Of a stretch of 64,000 bases of DNA, positions 52,642 through 61,294 are shown one piece after another (the stretch's first letter is position 1; each line of letters opens with the position of its first letter). The position numbers were made by a program, and so were the translations under genes. This DNA is from JBHJGP01 sp050331695 (lineage in GTDB: Bacteria > Pseudomonadota > Alphaproteobacteria > Geminicoccales > Geminicoccaceae), in NCBI GenBank assembly GCA_050331695.1, contig JBHJGP010000008.1:8440-72439 (forward strand). The letters are read 5' to 3'. The notes beneath the pieces are model-generated. The model searched no databases, was not told the DNA's origin, and worked only from the letters and a program-made list of their open reading frames with translations.

Positions 52642-53910
52642 ATGCCAGACTCCGCGATTTCGGCGATTGTTTCTTGGACCACGTCCCAGGGGCTTGCGGG
52701 CACCAACGAGCTGGACCTGCTCACCGGTTTCTGCGAGCGCATGCAGGACCAGGGGGTTTCGTTGTGGCGCGCGAGCGTCGGTCTCGAAAGCCTTCATCCG
52801 GTGATCGGTGCTCGCGGTTTCATGTGGCGCTCGGACGGCCGGGGCGTGAGGCTCGAGGATTATCCGAGGCTCAATGACGACGACGACACGCATGAATATA
52901 TCCGTTCTCCGTTCTTCGCCTTGCACCAGAGCGATGAGACCCGACTAAGACGACGCCTTGCGGCCGACCAGACGGAGGGTGAGTTTCCGCTTTTGGATGG
53001 TTTTCGCGCCGAGGGAGCGACTGATTACGTCGCCTTCAAAACCCCACTCGGCGGAACGGGACGGATCGGCGATTGGGATGAAATCTACACATCCTGGGCG
53101 ACCGACCGGCAGGATGGGTTTACGGATCGCGACCTGGTGGTCCTGGACGCGACCCTGCCGCATCTGGTTCTAGCCCTCAAATCGGCGGCGCAGCATTGGA
53201 ATACCCGCACGCTTCTCGAAACCTATCTCGGCCGCGATGCCGGCGGCCGTATCCTCTGCGGTGAAATCGATCGGGGCTCCCTGCAGACGCTCGACGCCGT
53301 TCTCTGGTCCAGTGACCTCACCGGTTTCACCCGCATCGCCGACACCATCGACAAAGAGCAACTGATCAGCCTGCTCAACGAGTATGCCGATTGCGTTGCC
53401 CAGGCGGTTCATCGGCACAAAGGCCACGTTCTGAAATTCATCGGCGATGGCGTGCTTGCCGCCTTTGATGCCGGTGAATGCCGTTGCGCGATCTCCCAAG
53501 CCATCAAGGCCGCCGAGGACGCCCTTCGAAGCACCAGCCAACTGCATCGAACCCGGCAGGCAGCCGGACTGTCGGCACCCTCGCTGCGGATCGCGCTCCA
53601 TCGAGGCGAGGTGCTTTACGGCAATATCGGCTCCGAGGACCGACTGGACTTCACGGTCGTCGGGCCCGCGGTCAATGAGGTGTCGCGGATCGTTGATATG
53701 TGCCGGTCTCTGGACCAGCCCTTGATCCTGTCGTCGGCCTTCGCGTCGGCTGCCCAGCATGGCAGCGATCGTCTCGTTTCACTGGGACGCTATGCGCTCC
53801 GAGGCGTGCGCCAGCCGCAGGAACTGTTTACGCTGGAGCCCGGAAGTGAAGCCGTGGAGAAAGAGGCCGCGATGGCGTCAGCCAATGCAACCGAGGCACC
53901 GGCAGCGTGA
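52642..53910 (+). CDS. Class III adenylate/guanylate cyclase
   Basis: 422-residue cytoplasmic protein from ATG 52642 (GAGAGG 5 nt upstream). A ~190-residue N-terminal region without a recognised domain precedes a class III cyclase domain: first metal Asp in WSSDLTGFT, second in LKFIGDGVLAAF, and transition-state Asn/Arg in VVGPAVNEVSRI. All catalytic positions look intact, so cAMP (or cGMP) synthesis is expected. Its stop overlaps the GST start. Confidence 0.9.
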   Translation: MPDSAISAIVSWTTSQGLAGTNELDLLTGFCERMQDQGVSLWRASVGLESLHPVIGARGFMWRSDGRGVRLEDYPRLNDDDDTHEYIRSPFFALHQSDETRLRRRLAADQTEGEFPLLDGFRAEGATDYVAFKTPLGGTGRIGDWDEIYTSWATDRQDGFTDRDLVVLDATLPHLVLALKSAAQHWNTRTLLETYLGRDAGGRILCGEIDRGSLQTLDAVLWSSDLTGFTRIADTIDKEQLISLLNEYADCVAQAVHRHKGHVLKFIGDGVLAAFDAGECRCAISQAIKAAEDALRSTSQLHRTRQAAGLSAPSLRIALHRGEVLYGNIGSEDRLDFTVVGPAVNEVSRIVDMCRSLDQPLILSSAFASAAQHGSDRLVSLGRYALRGVRQPQELFTLEPGSEAVEKEAAMASANATEAPAA

Positions 53911-54503
53911 TCCTCTATACCGCCAATCCGTCGCCCTTTTCGCGCATGGCGCGGGTCGTGGCTCGGGAACTGAACCTCACGAACCGCGTCGAGGAACGCC
54001 AGGTCAATCCTTGGAACGATCCGGATGGGCTTTTGAGCGCCAATCCTCTGGGGACCATCCCCACCCTGATCCTTGATGACGGCGGCGTGCTGAGCGACAG
54101 CAAGCTGATCACCGTCTATTTGAACGACCAGGCGGGCGGCACGCTGTTCGGAACGGACGAACAGCGTTGGGCTGTGGGCAACCGCGTCTATCTGGCGGAC
54201 GGCATCTTGAATGCGGGCGTGTTCCTGACCGTGAGCCGCCGGCGACCGGAGGAGGAGCGTGCGCCCTTGTGGATGGAGCGGCGGTCCTTGACCATCCAGC
54301 GGACGCTTCAAGTGCTAGAGCGCGAGGTGCCGGCACTTCAGGATCCCTTGACCATGGACCAGATCGCCGTGGGCTGCGCGCTCGGTTATCTTGATTTTCG
54401 CCAGTGTGTCGGCGACTGGCGAGCGATCGCACCGACGCTCGGTGCCTGGTTCGGCGGCTATGCCCAGCGGCCGGCGATGGTCGGCACAGCGCCTGCGGAC
54501 TAG
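53907..54503 (+). CDS. Glutathione S-transferase family protein
   Basis: 198-residue GST-fold protein. Thioredoxin-like N-terminal domain with the likely catalytic Ser in NPSPFSRMARV, cis-Pro NPLGTIPTLIL and SDSKLI glutathione contacts, followed by an alpha-helical C-terminal domain. GTG start overlaps the cyclase TGA, so translation is coupled. Substrate unknown. Confidence 0.9.
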   Translation: MILYTANPSPFSRMARVVARELNLTNRVEERQVNPWNDPDGLLSANPLGTIPTLILDDGGVLSDSKLITVYLNDQAGGTLFGTDEQRWAVGNRVYLADGILNAGVFLTVSRRRPEEERAPLWMERRSLTIQRTLQVLEREVPALQDPLTMDQIAVGCALGYLDFRQCVGDWRAIAPTLGAWFGGYAQRPAMVGTAPAD

Positions 54504-54562
54504 CGTCTCCGCCCGCGCCGCCATATGACTGGTCAACGGGACAATCAGGGGGGCTTTCGCCA

Positions 54563-54850
54563 ATGCACGTGATGATCCGCTGCCACGATAACCAAGGTTC
54601 GGCCAGCCTCCGCCAGAACAATCGGCCCGAACATCTGGATTATCTTCGCTCGCTAGGTCCGAAACTGGCCTTCGCCGGCCCGCTTCTGGACAGTGAGGGA
54701 GGCTCGATCGGTAGCCTCTTGATCGTTGACGTCGACGGTATTGATGCCGCGAATGAACTCGCCGATGGTGACCCCTTCGCCAAGGTCGGCGTTTTCGCCA
54801 GCCGAGAGGTCGTGCCGGTCAAACCTGTCATCGGCACCTGGCTGGACTGA
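54563..54850 (+). CDS. YCII-related (YciI-like) domain protein
   Basis: 95-residue YCII-fold protein (RPEHLDYLRSLGPKLAFAGP; DPFAKVGVFASREVVPVKP). The His and Asp of the putative active site are present. AGGGGGG lies 9 nt before ATG 54563. The stop overlaps the EVE gene start (TGATG), a frequent pairing in alphaproteobacteria. Function unknown. Confidence 0.88.
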   Translation: MHVMIRCHDNQGSASLRQNNRPEHLDYLRSLGPKLAFAGPLLDSEGGSIGSLLIVDVDGIDAANELADGDPFAKVGVFASREVVPVKPVIGTWLD

Positions 54851-55266
54851 TGCCGCACTGGTTGTTCAAGACCGAGCCCGGTGACTATAGCTGGGAGGAT
54901 CTCGTCGCCGACGGCGAGACCGAGTGGGACGGCGTCAAGAACCATCAGGCGGCTGCCAATATGCGCGAGATGAAGGTCGGCGAACGGGCCTTCTTCTATC
55001 GCTCGATCAAGGATCCGGCCGTTCTGGGCGTGATGGAGGTCAGCCGCGAAGCTTATCCGGACCCGGACGACAGCCAGGGCAAGTTCGTCCGTGTCGATGT
55101 GAAACCGGTGGCCAAGCTGTGTGAGCCTGTGTCGCTCGCCGCGATCAAGGGAGAGGCCAAGCTTTCGCATATCGCTCTCGTCCGGCAATCACGTCTGTCG
55201 GTAATGCCGATCGACGATGAGGCCTGGTCTCTGATCTTGTCCATGGGTGGCGGTCTCGAGGACTAG
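54850..55266 (+). CDS. EVE domain-containing protein
   Basis: 138-residue EVE (PUA-like) protein, a family thought to bind modified nucleobases. Motifs WLFKTEPGDYSWEDL, WDGVKNHQAAANMR and GERAFFYRS are typical. Shares one base with the YCII stop codon. Confidence 0.93.
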   Translation: MPHWLFKTEPGDYSWEDLVADGETEWDGVKNHQAAANMREMKVGERAFFYRSIKDPAVLGVMEVSREAYPDPDDSQGKFVRVDVKPVAKLCEPVSLAAIKGEAKLSHIALVRQSRLSVMPIDDEAWSLILSMGGGLED

Positions 55267-55292
55267 CCCCGCCGCCACGGGTCTTGGCGGGG
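55267..55292 (+). terminator. Candidate terminator after EVE gene
   Basis: Perfect 7-bp G/C inverted repeat CCCCGCC/GGCGGGG with a 12-nt loop starting directly after the EVE stop. No T-tract follows, so termination is tentative. Confidence 0.35.
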
Positions 55293-55345
55293 AACGGCAC
55301 CCGATAGTGTCCGTTCATAAATTGTGGGCCGAGGGAGGATGGACG

Positions 55346-56257
55346 ATGCGTTGGCGTACCGGACGACGCAGCAGCAATGTCGATGACCGGCGGGGGCGGG
55401 GCGGCTTCGGTGGTTTTCGGCCTCGTGGTGGCTTCCGGCTGCCGGGTCGCATGCCGCGGACCCGCCGGGGAGGCGTGCTCGGCGGCGGTATCGGCACAGT
55501 CCTCCTCTTGCTTCTGGCGTTGGTCTTCGGTTTCGATCCTAGCATTCTGCTCCAAAGCGGTGGCTCCCTGCCGCAACTGGCCCCGGCGCCACAAAGCGGG
55601 CGAGCGGAAAGTCAGGACCAGCTTGCTGATTTCGTCTCCGTGGTGCTCGCCGATACCGAGGACACCTGGCACGTCTTGTTCGAAAAAATGCAGAGCCGCT
55701 ATCAGGAGCCGACGCTGGTGTTGTTCCGGGACCAGGTTCGCTCGGCCTGCGGGTTTGCCAGCGCGGCCACGGGGCCGTTCTACTGTCCGGGTGATCAGAA
55801 GATCTACATCGATCTTTCCTTCTACGATGAGATGCAGACCCGCTTCGGCGCACCGGGCGATTTCGCCCAAGCCTATGTCATCGCCCACGAGGTCGGTCAT
55901 CACGTCCAGACGCTTCTCGGCATCTCCCATCAGGTCCAGAGGGTGAGAGCCCAAGTCAGCGAAACGGAGAGCAATCAGCTCTCGGTGATGGTGGAGCTTC
56001 AGGCCGACTGCTTCGCGGGTTTATGGGCGCACCATGCCCACGAGGCACGCAACATTCTCGAGCGCGGAGATGTGGAGGAGGCGCTCAACGCGGCGAGTGC
56101 CATCGGCGACGACCGCATGCAGCGCCGGGCCCAGGGCTATGTGGTTCCCGAAAGCTTTACCCACGGCAGTTCGGAGCAGCGGATGCGGTGGTTCAGAGCC
56201 GGGCTGGAGAGCGGCCGGCTGGATGCCTGCGATACCTTCAATGCGCCGTCGCTCTGA
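55346..56257 (+). CDS. YpfJ-type neutral zinc metallopeptidase
   Basis: 303-residue membrane-anchored peptidase of the YpfJ family. A basic Gly/Arg-rich N-terminus is followed by one transmembrane helix (GTVLLLLLALVFGFDPS, about 50-66) and the zinc site HEVGH in VIAHEVGHHVQTLLG, with a downstream ELQADCFAGLWAHH. ATG 55346 has GAGGGAGG 7 nt upstream. Probably periplasmic; substrate unknown. Confidence 0.92.
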   Translation: MRWRTGRRSSNVDDRRGRGGFGGFRPRGGFRLPGRMPRTRRGGVLGGGIGTVLLLLLALVFGFDPSILLQSGGSLPQLAPAPQSGRAESQDQLADFVSVVLADTEDTWHVLFEKMQSRYQEPTLVLFRDQVRSACGFASAATGPFYCPGDQKIYIDLSFYDEMQTRFGAPGDFAQAYVIAHEVGHHVQTLLGISHQVQRVRAQVSETESNQLSVMVELQADCFAGLWAHHAHEARNILERGDVEEALNAASAIGDDRMQRRAQGYVVPESFTHGSSEQRMRWFRAGLESGRLDACDTFNAPSL

Positions 56258-56334
56258 ACGGGTGCCTTTGCAAAGGCTTCATTGTTTCGTGGTACAACCC
56301 GCGAATTGGTGAACATTAAGAACGAGCCTGCGCA

Positions 56335-57372
56335 ATGCTGACGGTCTGCTCGACCGCCCACCATCTTCACCACGGCACCGCCGAGTTGACCGACGGCCGG
56401 ATGATGGCTTGCGTCGAACGCCCTGAACGCGCCGCCCGCATCCTGGAACGCGTGCGCCAAGTGGGCCTGGGCGATGTCATCGCCGCCGAGGCCCACGGGC
56501 GCGAGCCCTTGCTCCGGGTTCACAGCACCGCCTATCTCGACTTCCTCGAGACCGCCCATGAGGCCTGGCTGACCGCCGGACGCGAGGGTGATGCCCTGCC
56601 CTTTTGCTGGCCGACCCGCCACTTGCGCCAGATGCCGCCAGAGCATATCGACGGCCGTTTGGGGTACTATTGTTTCGACGCCGGCACGCCGATTACGGCG
56701 GGCACTTGGCGCGCTGCCACGGCCGCGGCCGACGTGGCGATGACCGCGGCGCTCAAGCTGATCGAAGGGGCGCCCGCGGCCTTCGCGCTCTGCCGTCCTC
56801 CCGGCCACCATGTCGCCTTCGACCAGTATGGCGGCTACGGCTTCCTCAACAATGCGGCGATCGCCGCCGAGGGGCTACGGGATCGGGGTTACGCCCGGGT
56901 GGCGATCCTCGATGTCGACTATCACCATGGCAACGGCACTCAGGCGATCTTCTACGAGCGGCCGGACGTGTTCTACGGCTCGATCCACGCCGATCCCGCC
57001 CACGAGTTCCCTTATTTCCTGGGCCATGCCGAAGAGCGTGGAGAACGGGCGGGCGCCGGCACGACCCTCAATCTGCCGCTGCCGCTCGGCACCGGCTTTC
57101 CGGCATGGTTCGAAGCGCTAGAACGTGCCTGCCGGGCGATCGACGAGTTTGACCCAACGGTGGTCGTGGTCTCGCTCGGCGTCGACACCTATCGCGGCGA
57201 TCCGATCTCCCAGTTCACCCTCGATCAAGACGATTTTTCGTCCGTCGGCAAACGGATTGCCGGCCTCGACCGGCCGACGCTGTTCGTGCTCGAGGGCGGC
57301 TACGACATCGAGACCGTCGGCGCCAATGTCGCCAACGTGCTGATCGGCTTCGAGGGCAGCACACGGGCATAA
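56335..57372 (+). CDS. Histone deacetylase-family amidohydrolase
   Basis: 345-residue zinc amidohydrolase of the HDAC/acetylpolyamine amidohydrolase class. CRPPGHHVAFDQYGGYGFLNN is split over the usual HH dyad and glycine-rich loop; zinc ligands are in ILDVDYHHGNGTQ and the Asp of later VVSLGVDTYRGDP. In bacteria such enzymes deacetylate polyamines or small acetyl-amides; the nearby agmatinase-like gene fits polyamine turnover but is not contiguous. Confidence 0.9.
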   Translation: MLTVCSTAHHLHHGTAELTDGRMMACVERPERAARILERVRQVGLGDVIAAEAHGREPLLRVHSTAYLDFLETAHEAWLTAGREGDALPFCWPTRHLRQMPPEHIDGRLGYYCFDAGTPITAGTWRAATAAADVAMTAALKLIEGAPAAFALCRPPGHHVAFDQYGGYGFLNNAAIAAEGLRDRGYARVAILDVDYHHGNGTQAIFYERPDVFYGSIHADPAHEFPYFLGHAEERGERAGAGTTLNLPLPLGTGFPAWFEALERACRAIDEFDPTVVVVSLGVDTYRGDPISQFTLDQDDFSSVGKRIAGLDRPTLFVLEGGYDIETVGANVANVLIGFEGSTRA

Positions 57373-57406
57373 GGAGACAGCACGGCTGGGCGAACGCGCC
57401 CCACGC

Positions 57407-57506
57407 GCTCGCTTGTTGACTTGTGGTGCTATAACCCCACGCGCTCGCCCATCCAGGCTCGCTTGTTGACTTGTGGTGCTATCGCCCCAAGCGCTCGCTT
57501 ATCCAA
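57407..57506. repeat. Two tandem 50-bp direct repeats
   Basis: Units 57407-57456 and 57457-57506 begin GCTCGCTTGTTGACTTGTGG and differ at about six positions; a third, partial copy begins at 57507 and a partial one precedes 57407. Non-coding, directly after the HDAC-like gene and before the large inverted repeat. Confidence 0.9.
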
Positions 57507-57516
57507 GCTCGCTTGA

Positions 57517-57603
57517 CTGTTCCATCCCGCTCCCCCTCCCAACCACCCGGCAGTGTCCGGGTACGATACCCGGGTGGTTGGGAGGGGGAGCGGGATGGAA
57601 CAG
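57517..57603. repeat. 34-bp perfect inverted repeat with 19-nt loop
   Basis: Arms 57517-57550 and 57570-57603 are exactly complementary (starting CTGTTCCATCCCGC). No T-tract follows. The loop plus inner arm can form an alternative 7-bp hairpin (CCGGGTA/TACCCGG). The right arm overlaps the first 57-bp unit, showing that the repeat types share sequence. Confidence 0.9.
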
Positions 57604-57816
57604 CGGGCGCCATGCGGAGGCATGGTGCCAAGGGGAAGGAAGCGGAGCGGGATGGAACAGCGGGCGCCATGCGGAGGCATGGTGACAAGGGGAAGGAAGC
57701 GGAGCGGGAAGGCACAGCGGGCGCCATGCGGAGGCATGGTGCCAAGGGGAAGAAAGCGGAGCGGGACGGCACAGTAGGCGCCATGCGGAGGCATGGTGCC
57801 AATCGGAAGGAACCTG
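57589..57816. repeat. Four tandem 57-bp repeats, each holding a hairpin
   Basis: Units at 57589, 57646, 57703 and 57760; the first three are nearly identical, the fourth is diverged at its end. Each contains GGCGCCATGC-GGAG-GCATGGTGCC, a 10-bp stem with one G-T pair and a 4-nt loop (first copy 57606-57629). 57 is a multiple of three, so long frames appear on both strands, but none has a family pattern or binding site; treated as non-coding. Confidence 0.9.
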
Positions 57817-57935
57817 ACGGCGGCGCGGGGGCCGGACGGATGTCCCGGACCCATCCGAAGGAAGCCGACATTGCGGAGGATCGGACCAACGTCCAAAGTC
57901 GGCCCCTGAGAGATCGATAGGTTCCAGGAGTGCCC

Positions 57936-58496
57936 GTGTCGCTGACGAACCTGCTTGTGCCGACCTACACCCAAATGCTGCAGGCACTTTCGGGCTGGCT
58001 TGAAAAAGCACAGAAGCAGGTCCCGGAAGCGGAAGCACTCCTGTCGGCCCGGCTTGCCCCTGACATGTTTCCCCTGTCATCCCAAGTTCGCTTTGCGTGC
58101 TTTCAAGCGCAGGAAGCAACGTTTCGGCTCAGGGGTGAAGCGATTCCGAAATTCCTGGACCAATTGGCCCGGGAGGGTCGGAACGCCGGTGATCAATCAG
58201 GTTCCATGTCCGATGCTCAGGACCGAATCAGCGAAGCATTGTTACTGCTGGGCGACCTTGGATCGGACGCGCTTGACGCCGGCGCACAAAGACCAATCAC
58301 ACTTGAGCTTCCGGACGGCATGATCTTCGACATGACGGGTGAGCAGTATGCGCGGGACTGGGCGATGCCCCGGTTTTATTTTCACCTGATCACTGCCTAC
58401 GCCATCCTCCGCGGCCAAAAGATCGAGCTCGGGAAAGCCGATTACGTACAGCACATGTTTACGTATCTCAGACCCGGCTCCATGACTCAAAGCTGA
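57936..58496 (+). CDS. DUF1993 family protein
   Basis: 186-residue soluble helical protein of DUF1993 (DinB-like four-helix bundle), function unknown. GTG 57936 is chosen because AGGAG lies 5 nt upstream and the protein then starts MSLTNLLVPTYTQML; GTG 57930 overlaps that binding site. Conserved PRFYFHLITAYAILR and the C-terminal ADYVQHM are typical. Confidence 0.85.
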   Translation: MSLTNLLVPTYTQMLQALSGWLEKAQKQVPEAEALLSARLAPDMFPLSSQVRFACFQAQEATFRLRGEAIPKFLDQLAREGRNAGDQSGSMSDAQDRISEALLLLGDLGSDALDAGAQRPITLELPDGMIFDMTGEQYARDWAMPRFYFHLITAYAILRGQKIELGKADYVQHMFTYLRPGSMTQS

Positions 58497-58504
58497 TTGG
58501 CGGA

Positions 58505-58804
58505 TCAGCTTCGGCCGAAGCGCCAGGCGTGGAGCGCCAACAAGAAGAAGCTAAGGCCGGCGAAAACGATGCCCGAGATCAAGCAGATCCGGGGAATCGG
58601 CGACAAAAGAACCGGCACCGCGACCATGTCCCACAGGTTGGGGTGGAGGTAACGCTGGACGACCGCCTGGGTCAGATTGAGGCTTTCCGGGCTGTTTTCG
58701 AACCACCATTGTCCTAAGGCCGGAGCGCCGGCGAGCGTGGTTAGCCCGGCCGCGGTGAAGGCAATAATCGCCACAACCATAAAGAGAAGCGCAACGCTTC
58801 GCAC
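58505..58804 (-). CDS. Small two-helix membrane protein, hypothetical
   Basis: About 99 residues with two hydrophobic segments (VALLFMVVAIIAFTAAGL at the N-terminus; ICLISGIVFAGLSFFLLAL at the C-terminus) separated by a polar, probably periplasmic loop with two Trp. GTG 58804 with GGGGG 7 nt upstream is the likely start; a longer frame to 59134 lies opposite the ureohydrolase gene and is rejected. Converges on the DUF1993 gene. No family recognised. Confidence 0.65.
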   Translation of the reverse strand: MRSVALLFMVVAIIAFTAAGLTTLAGAPALGQWWFENSPESLNLTQAVVQRYLHPNLWDMVAVPVLLSPIPRICLISGIVFAGLSFFLLALHAWRFGRS

Positions 58805-58916
58805 ATCAACCCCCAAACCAATCGATCGCCGCGCTTGTCGGTGCCAACACGGCACTCTACTGAGAAGGGCGCGCCCAAACCAGCGCTTGAAATCGCGAGC
58901 CCCGGGGAGCCCTTTG

Positions 58917-59900
58917 ATGGATGAGCGTTTCCTGCCGCAGTCGGGAATGGAGCTGCCCCGTTTCGCCGGCGTTCCGAGCTTCATGCGCCTGCCGCAGATC
59001 CCGATCGACCAGGCGGACGAGGTCGAGATCGGCCTGGTCGGTGTGCCCTGGGACGGCGGCACCACCAATCGCCCGGGCGCTCGCCACGGGCCGCGCCAGC
59101 TGCGCGACCTCTCGACCATGGTCAGGCTCGCCAATCAGGCGACCGGCGCGAAACCGTTTCACACCGCACGATGCGCCGATCTCGGTGACGCGCCGGTCAA
59201 TCCCGCCAATCTCGAGGACGCGCTCACGCGCATCGGCGGCTTCTACGCGAAGATGCGGACCAAAAAGATCCGGCCCATGACCGCCGGCGGCGACCATCTG
59301 GTGAGCCTACCGGTTCTGCGCGGGCTCGTCGGCGCGTCGGACGCAAATCCGGCGCGAGGCCCGGTGGGCATGATCCACATCGACGCCCATACCGATCTCT
59401 ACAACGAGTATTTCGGCGGCCAGCGCTACACCCACGGAACCCCGTTCCGCCGGGCCATCGAGGAGAGCCTCCTGGACCCGAAGCGGATGGTCCAGATCGG
59501 TCTTCGCGGCACGGCCTACGACATGGAGGACGTGGCCTTCGGCCGGGAGGCGGGCGTGCGACTGATCTTCATCGAGGAACTTTTCGACCGCGGTGTCACC
59601 GAGGTGATGGCCGAGGCGCGCGCAATTGTCGGCGAGGGCGAGACCTATCTCTCGTTCGACATCGACGCCATCGACCCGAGCCAGGCGCCCGGCACCGGCA
59701 CGCCCGAGGTCGGCGGCATCTTCGTCCACGACGCCCAAAGGATGATTCGGGCCCTGGACGGGCTCAACCTGATCGGCGCCGATCTGGTCGAGGTCTCGCC
59801 GCCCTTCGACCCCTCGGGCGGCACCGCCTGGGTCGCGGTCAATCTGATGTTCGAGATCTTGTGCGTATTGGCGAACGCGGTTGCAGACGCCCACGGTTGA
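58917..59900 (+). CDS. speB: Agmatinase-like ureohydrolase
   Basis: Binuclear-Mn hydrolase of the arginase/agmatinase family, 327 residues. Metal sites: GGDHLVSLP, HIDAHTDLYNEY and SFDIDAIDPSQAPGTGTPE. The substrate loop DGGTTNRPGARHGPR is that of alphaproteobacterial agmatinase/guanidinobutyrase-type enzymes, so the exact guanidino substrate is uncertain. ATG 58917 has GGGGAG 7 nt upstream; the frame is open further upstream but that part is non-family. Confidence 0.88.
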   Translation: MDERFLPQSGMELPRFAGVPSFMRLPQIPIDQADEVEIGLVGVPWDGGTTNRPGARHGPRQLRDLSTMVRLANQATGAKPFHTARCADLGDAPVNPANLEDALTRIGGFYAKMRTKKIRPMTAGGDHLVSLPVLRGLVGASDANPARGPVGMIHIDAHTDLYNEYFGGQRYTHGTPFRRAIEESLLDPKRMVQIGLRGTAYDMEDVAFGREAGVRLIFIEELFDRGVTEVMAEARAIVGEGETYLSFDIDAIDPSQAPGTGTPEVGGIFVHDAQRMIRALDGLNLIGADLVEVSPPFDPSGGTAWVAVNLMFEILCVLANAVADAHG

Positions 59901-59941
59901 GCCGCGGGGCTACCAGACGGTCACGACGTCGTAGCTCCCGC

Positions 59942-60037
59942 TCACCTGATCATCCGCTCAACTGTCGAAGACAGCCGAGGCGAGCCGGTTAACCACCAAA
60001 CCAGGGTGCGGCTGTCCAGCAGCAGGTCAGTCCTCAC
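59942..60037 (-). pseudogene. vapC: VapC PIN-domain toxin fragment (truncated)
   Basis: A 31-codon frame starting GTG 60037, overlapping the antitoxin stop as in intact vapBC operons, reads LLLDSRTLVWWLTGSPRLS, the typical first strand and helix of VapC with its catalytic Asp. It then stops (TGA), and only 41 nt remain before the ureohydrolase stop codon, so about three quarters of the toxin are missing. Confidence 0.7.
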
Positions 60038-60283
60038 CGGTCCAGAGACGAAGCTCATCGTCATCCAAGGGCTCGAGGAAGCGATCGTCCCGATCGATCT
60101 TGCCTTTGAGCCCTCCCGGTCGACGAGGGCGTTTCCCGGTATCCACCGGCACCAACCTGACGAGAGGTTTTCCGGCCTTGGCGATCACGACGTCACGCCG
60201 GCGACGGCGCGCTCCAACAATCTCGACAGGTTCGTTTTCGCCTCGTGAATGTTGACCTGAACATGGGGACGATCCTGCTTCAT
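60027..60283 (-). pseudogene. vapB: VapB/Phd-type antitoxin, frameshifted
   Basis: The N-terminal half (HVQVNIHEAKTNLSRLLERA, from ATG 60283) and the C-terminal half (DVVIAKAGKPLVRLVPVD, then GGLKGKIDRDDRFLEPL) of a Phd/YefM-type antitoxin lie in different frames; the first frame ends at TGA 60185. A single lost base near 60196-60200 explains it. Followed by the vapC fragment. Confidence 0.75.
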
Positions 60284-60358
60284 TGAGATCATGGCCATTC
60301 TTCAGGCAAGCCTGAAGACTAAGCCAATCTGTTTGATGATGCTCTTTAAGCGACAGTG

Positions 60359-61294
60359 CTAAACGCTGATCCAGGCGAGATAGCCGATGTAGCCGGCGTA
60401 AGCCGTCAGCAGACAAAAACCTTCGCCCCGGCTCAGACGAAACCCGGTCACCGCGAACAACAGCAGAAGAAGCGTGGCACCGGTCATGACCGCGACATCG
60501 ACGGCCGCGAGGTCAGCCGGGACAAAGATCGGCTTGACCAGGGCGGTGACACCCAGAATGCCGAGGATGTTGTTGATGTTGCTGCCGATGACGTTGCCGA
60601 GTGCCACATCGCTATGACCGCGCAGTGCCGCCATGACGCCGGTCACCAGCTCAGGCAGCGAGGTGCCGACGGCGATCAACGTGAGCCCAATGATGGTCTC
60701 GGAGATGCCGGCAGACTGAGCCAATTCGATCGCACCGGTGACCAGGAGATTGGCGCCGAGCAAGGTCGCGCCCAAAGCGCCGACGGTGAGATGTAGCGCC
60801 CAGGCCAGCGCTATCGGCTTTTCTTGGTGGACCGCCTCTTCGCCGGCGCCCCGTTTTCGCTCCAACAGGTACGTGCCGGCGATGTAAGCCAAGAGGCCGA
60901 TCACCAGGAGGCCGCCGGCGGGCCGGCCGATCTCTCCCCACCAGAACAGAGCGATGGCGAAAAAGGTCGCCGCCAGCATCACGCCGCCGTCGCGCACCAG
61001 GCTGTCTCGCCCCGTGATCATGGGCCGGATCGCGACCGCCGCCCCCATGATCAAGAGCACGTTGGCGATATTGCTGCCGACCACATTGCCGACCGCGATG
61101 CCGGGCGAGCCCAACAAGGCTGCCTGGACGCTGGTCAGAAGCTCCGGCATCGACGTGCCGAAGCCAACCAGCGTCAGCCCGATCAGAAGCGGCGACAGAT
61201 GAAAATGGCGAGCGATGGCAACAGCGCCCCGCACCAGCCCGTCGCCGCCCAGAACCAACATGCCAAACCCAGCCAGAATAGAGAGATAGAGCAT
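60359..61294 (-). CDS. Calcium/sodium antiporter (CaCA family, YrbG type)
   Basis: 311-residue inner-membrane exchanger with about ten helices and two Na_Ca_ex repeats. Both alpha-repeat motifs are intact: GFGTSMPELLTS...GNVVGSNIAN and AVGTSLPELVTG...GNVIGSNINN. ATG 61294 gives the family N-terminus MLYLSILAGF; a longer frame to 61531 is non-family. The ribosome binding site is weak. Confidence 0.92.
   Translation of the reverse strand: MLYLSILAGFGMLVLGGDGLVRGAVAIARHFHLSPLLIGLTLVGFGTSMPELLTSVQAALLGSPGIAVGNVVGSNIANVLLIMGAAVAIRPMITGRDSLVRDGGVMLAATFFAIALFWWGEIGRPAGGLLVIGLLAYIAGTYLLERKRGAGEEAVHQEKPIALAWALHLTVGALGATLLGANLLVTGAIELAQSAGISETIIGLTLIAVGTSLPELVTGVMAALRGHSDVALGNVIGSNINNILGILGVTALVKPIFVPADLAAVDVAVMTGATLLLLLFAVTGFRLSRGEGFCLLTAYAGYIGYLAWISV

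Noticed and set aside
57589..57816. Possible CRISPR array
   Set aside because: Repeats are directly adjacent without unique spacers, units are 57 bp, and no cas genes are present.
57429..57974. Repeat-encoded proteins (19-residue units) on both strands over the 57-bp array
   Set aside because: The frames exist only because 57 is divisible by three; starts and binding sites are poor and the sequences change with frame, so the array is treated as non-coding.
58677..58916. 80-residue N-terminal extension of the ureohydrolase
   Set aside because: The extension is not family-like, overlaps the opposite small membrane-protein gene, and ATG 58917 has a good binding site.
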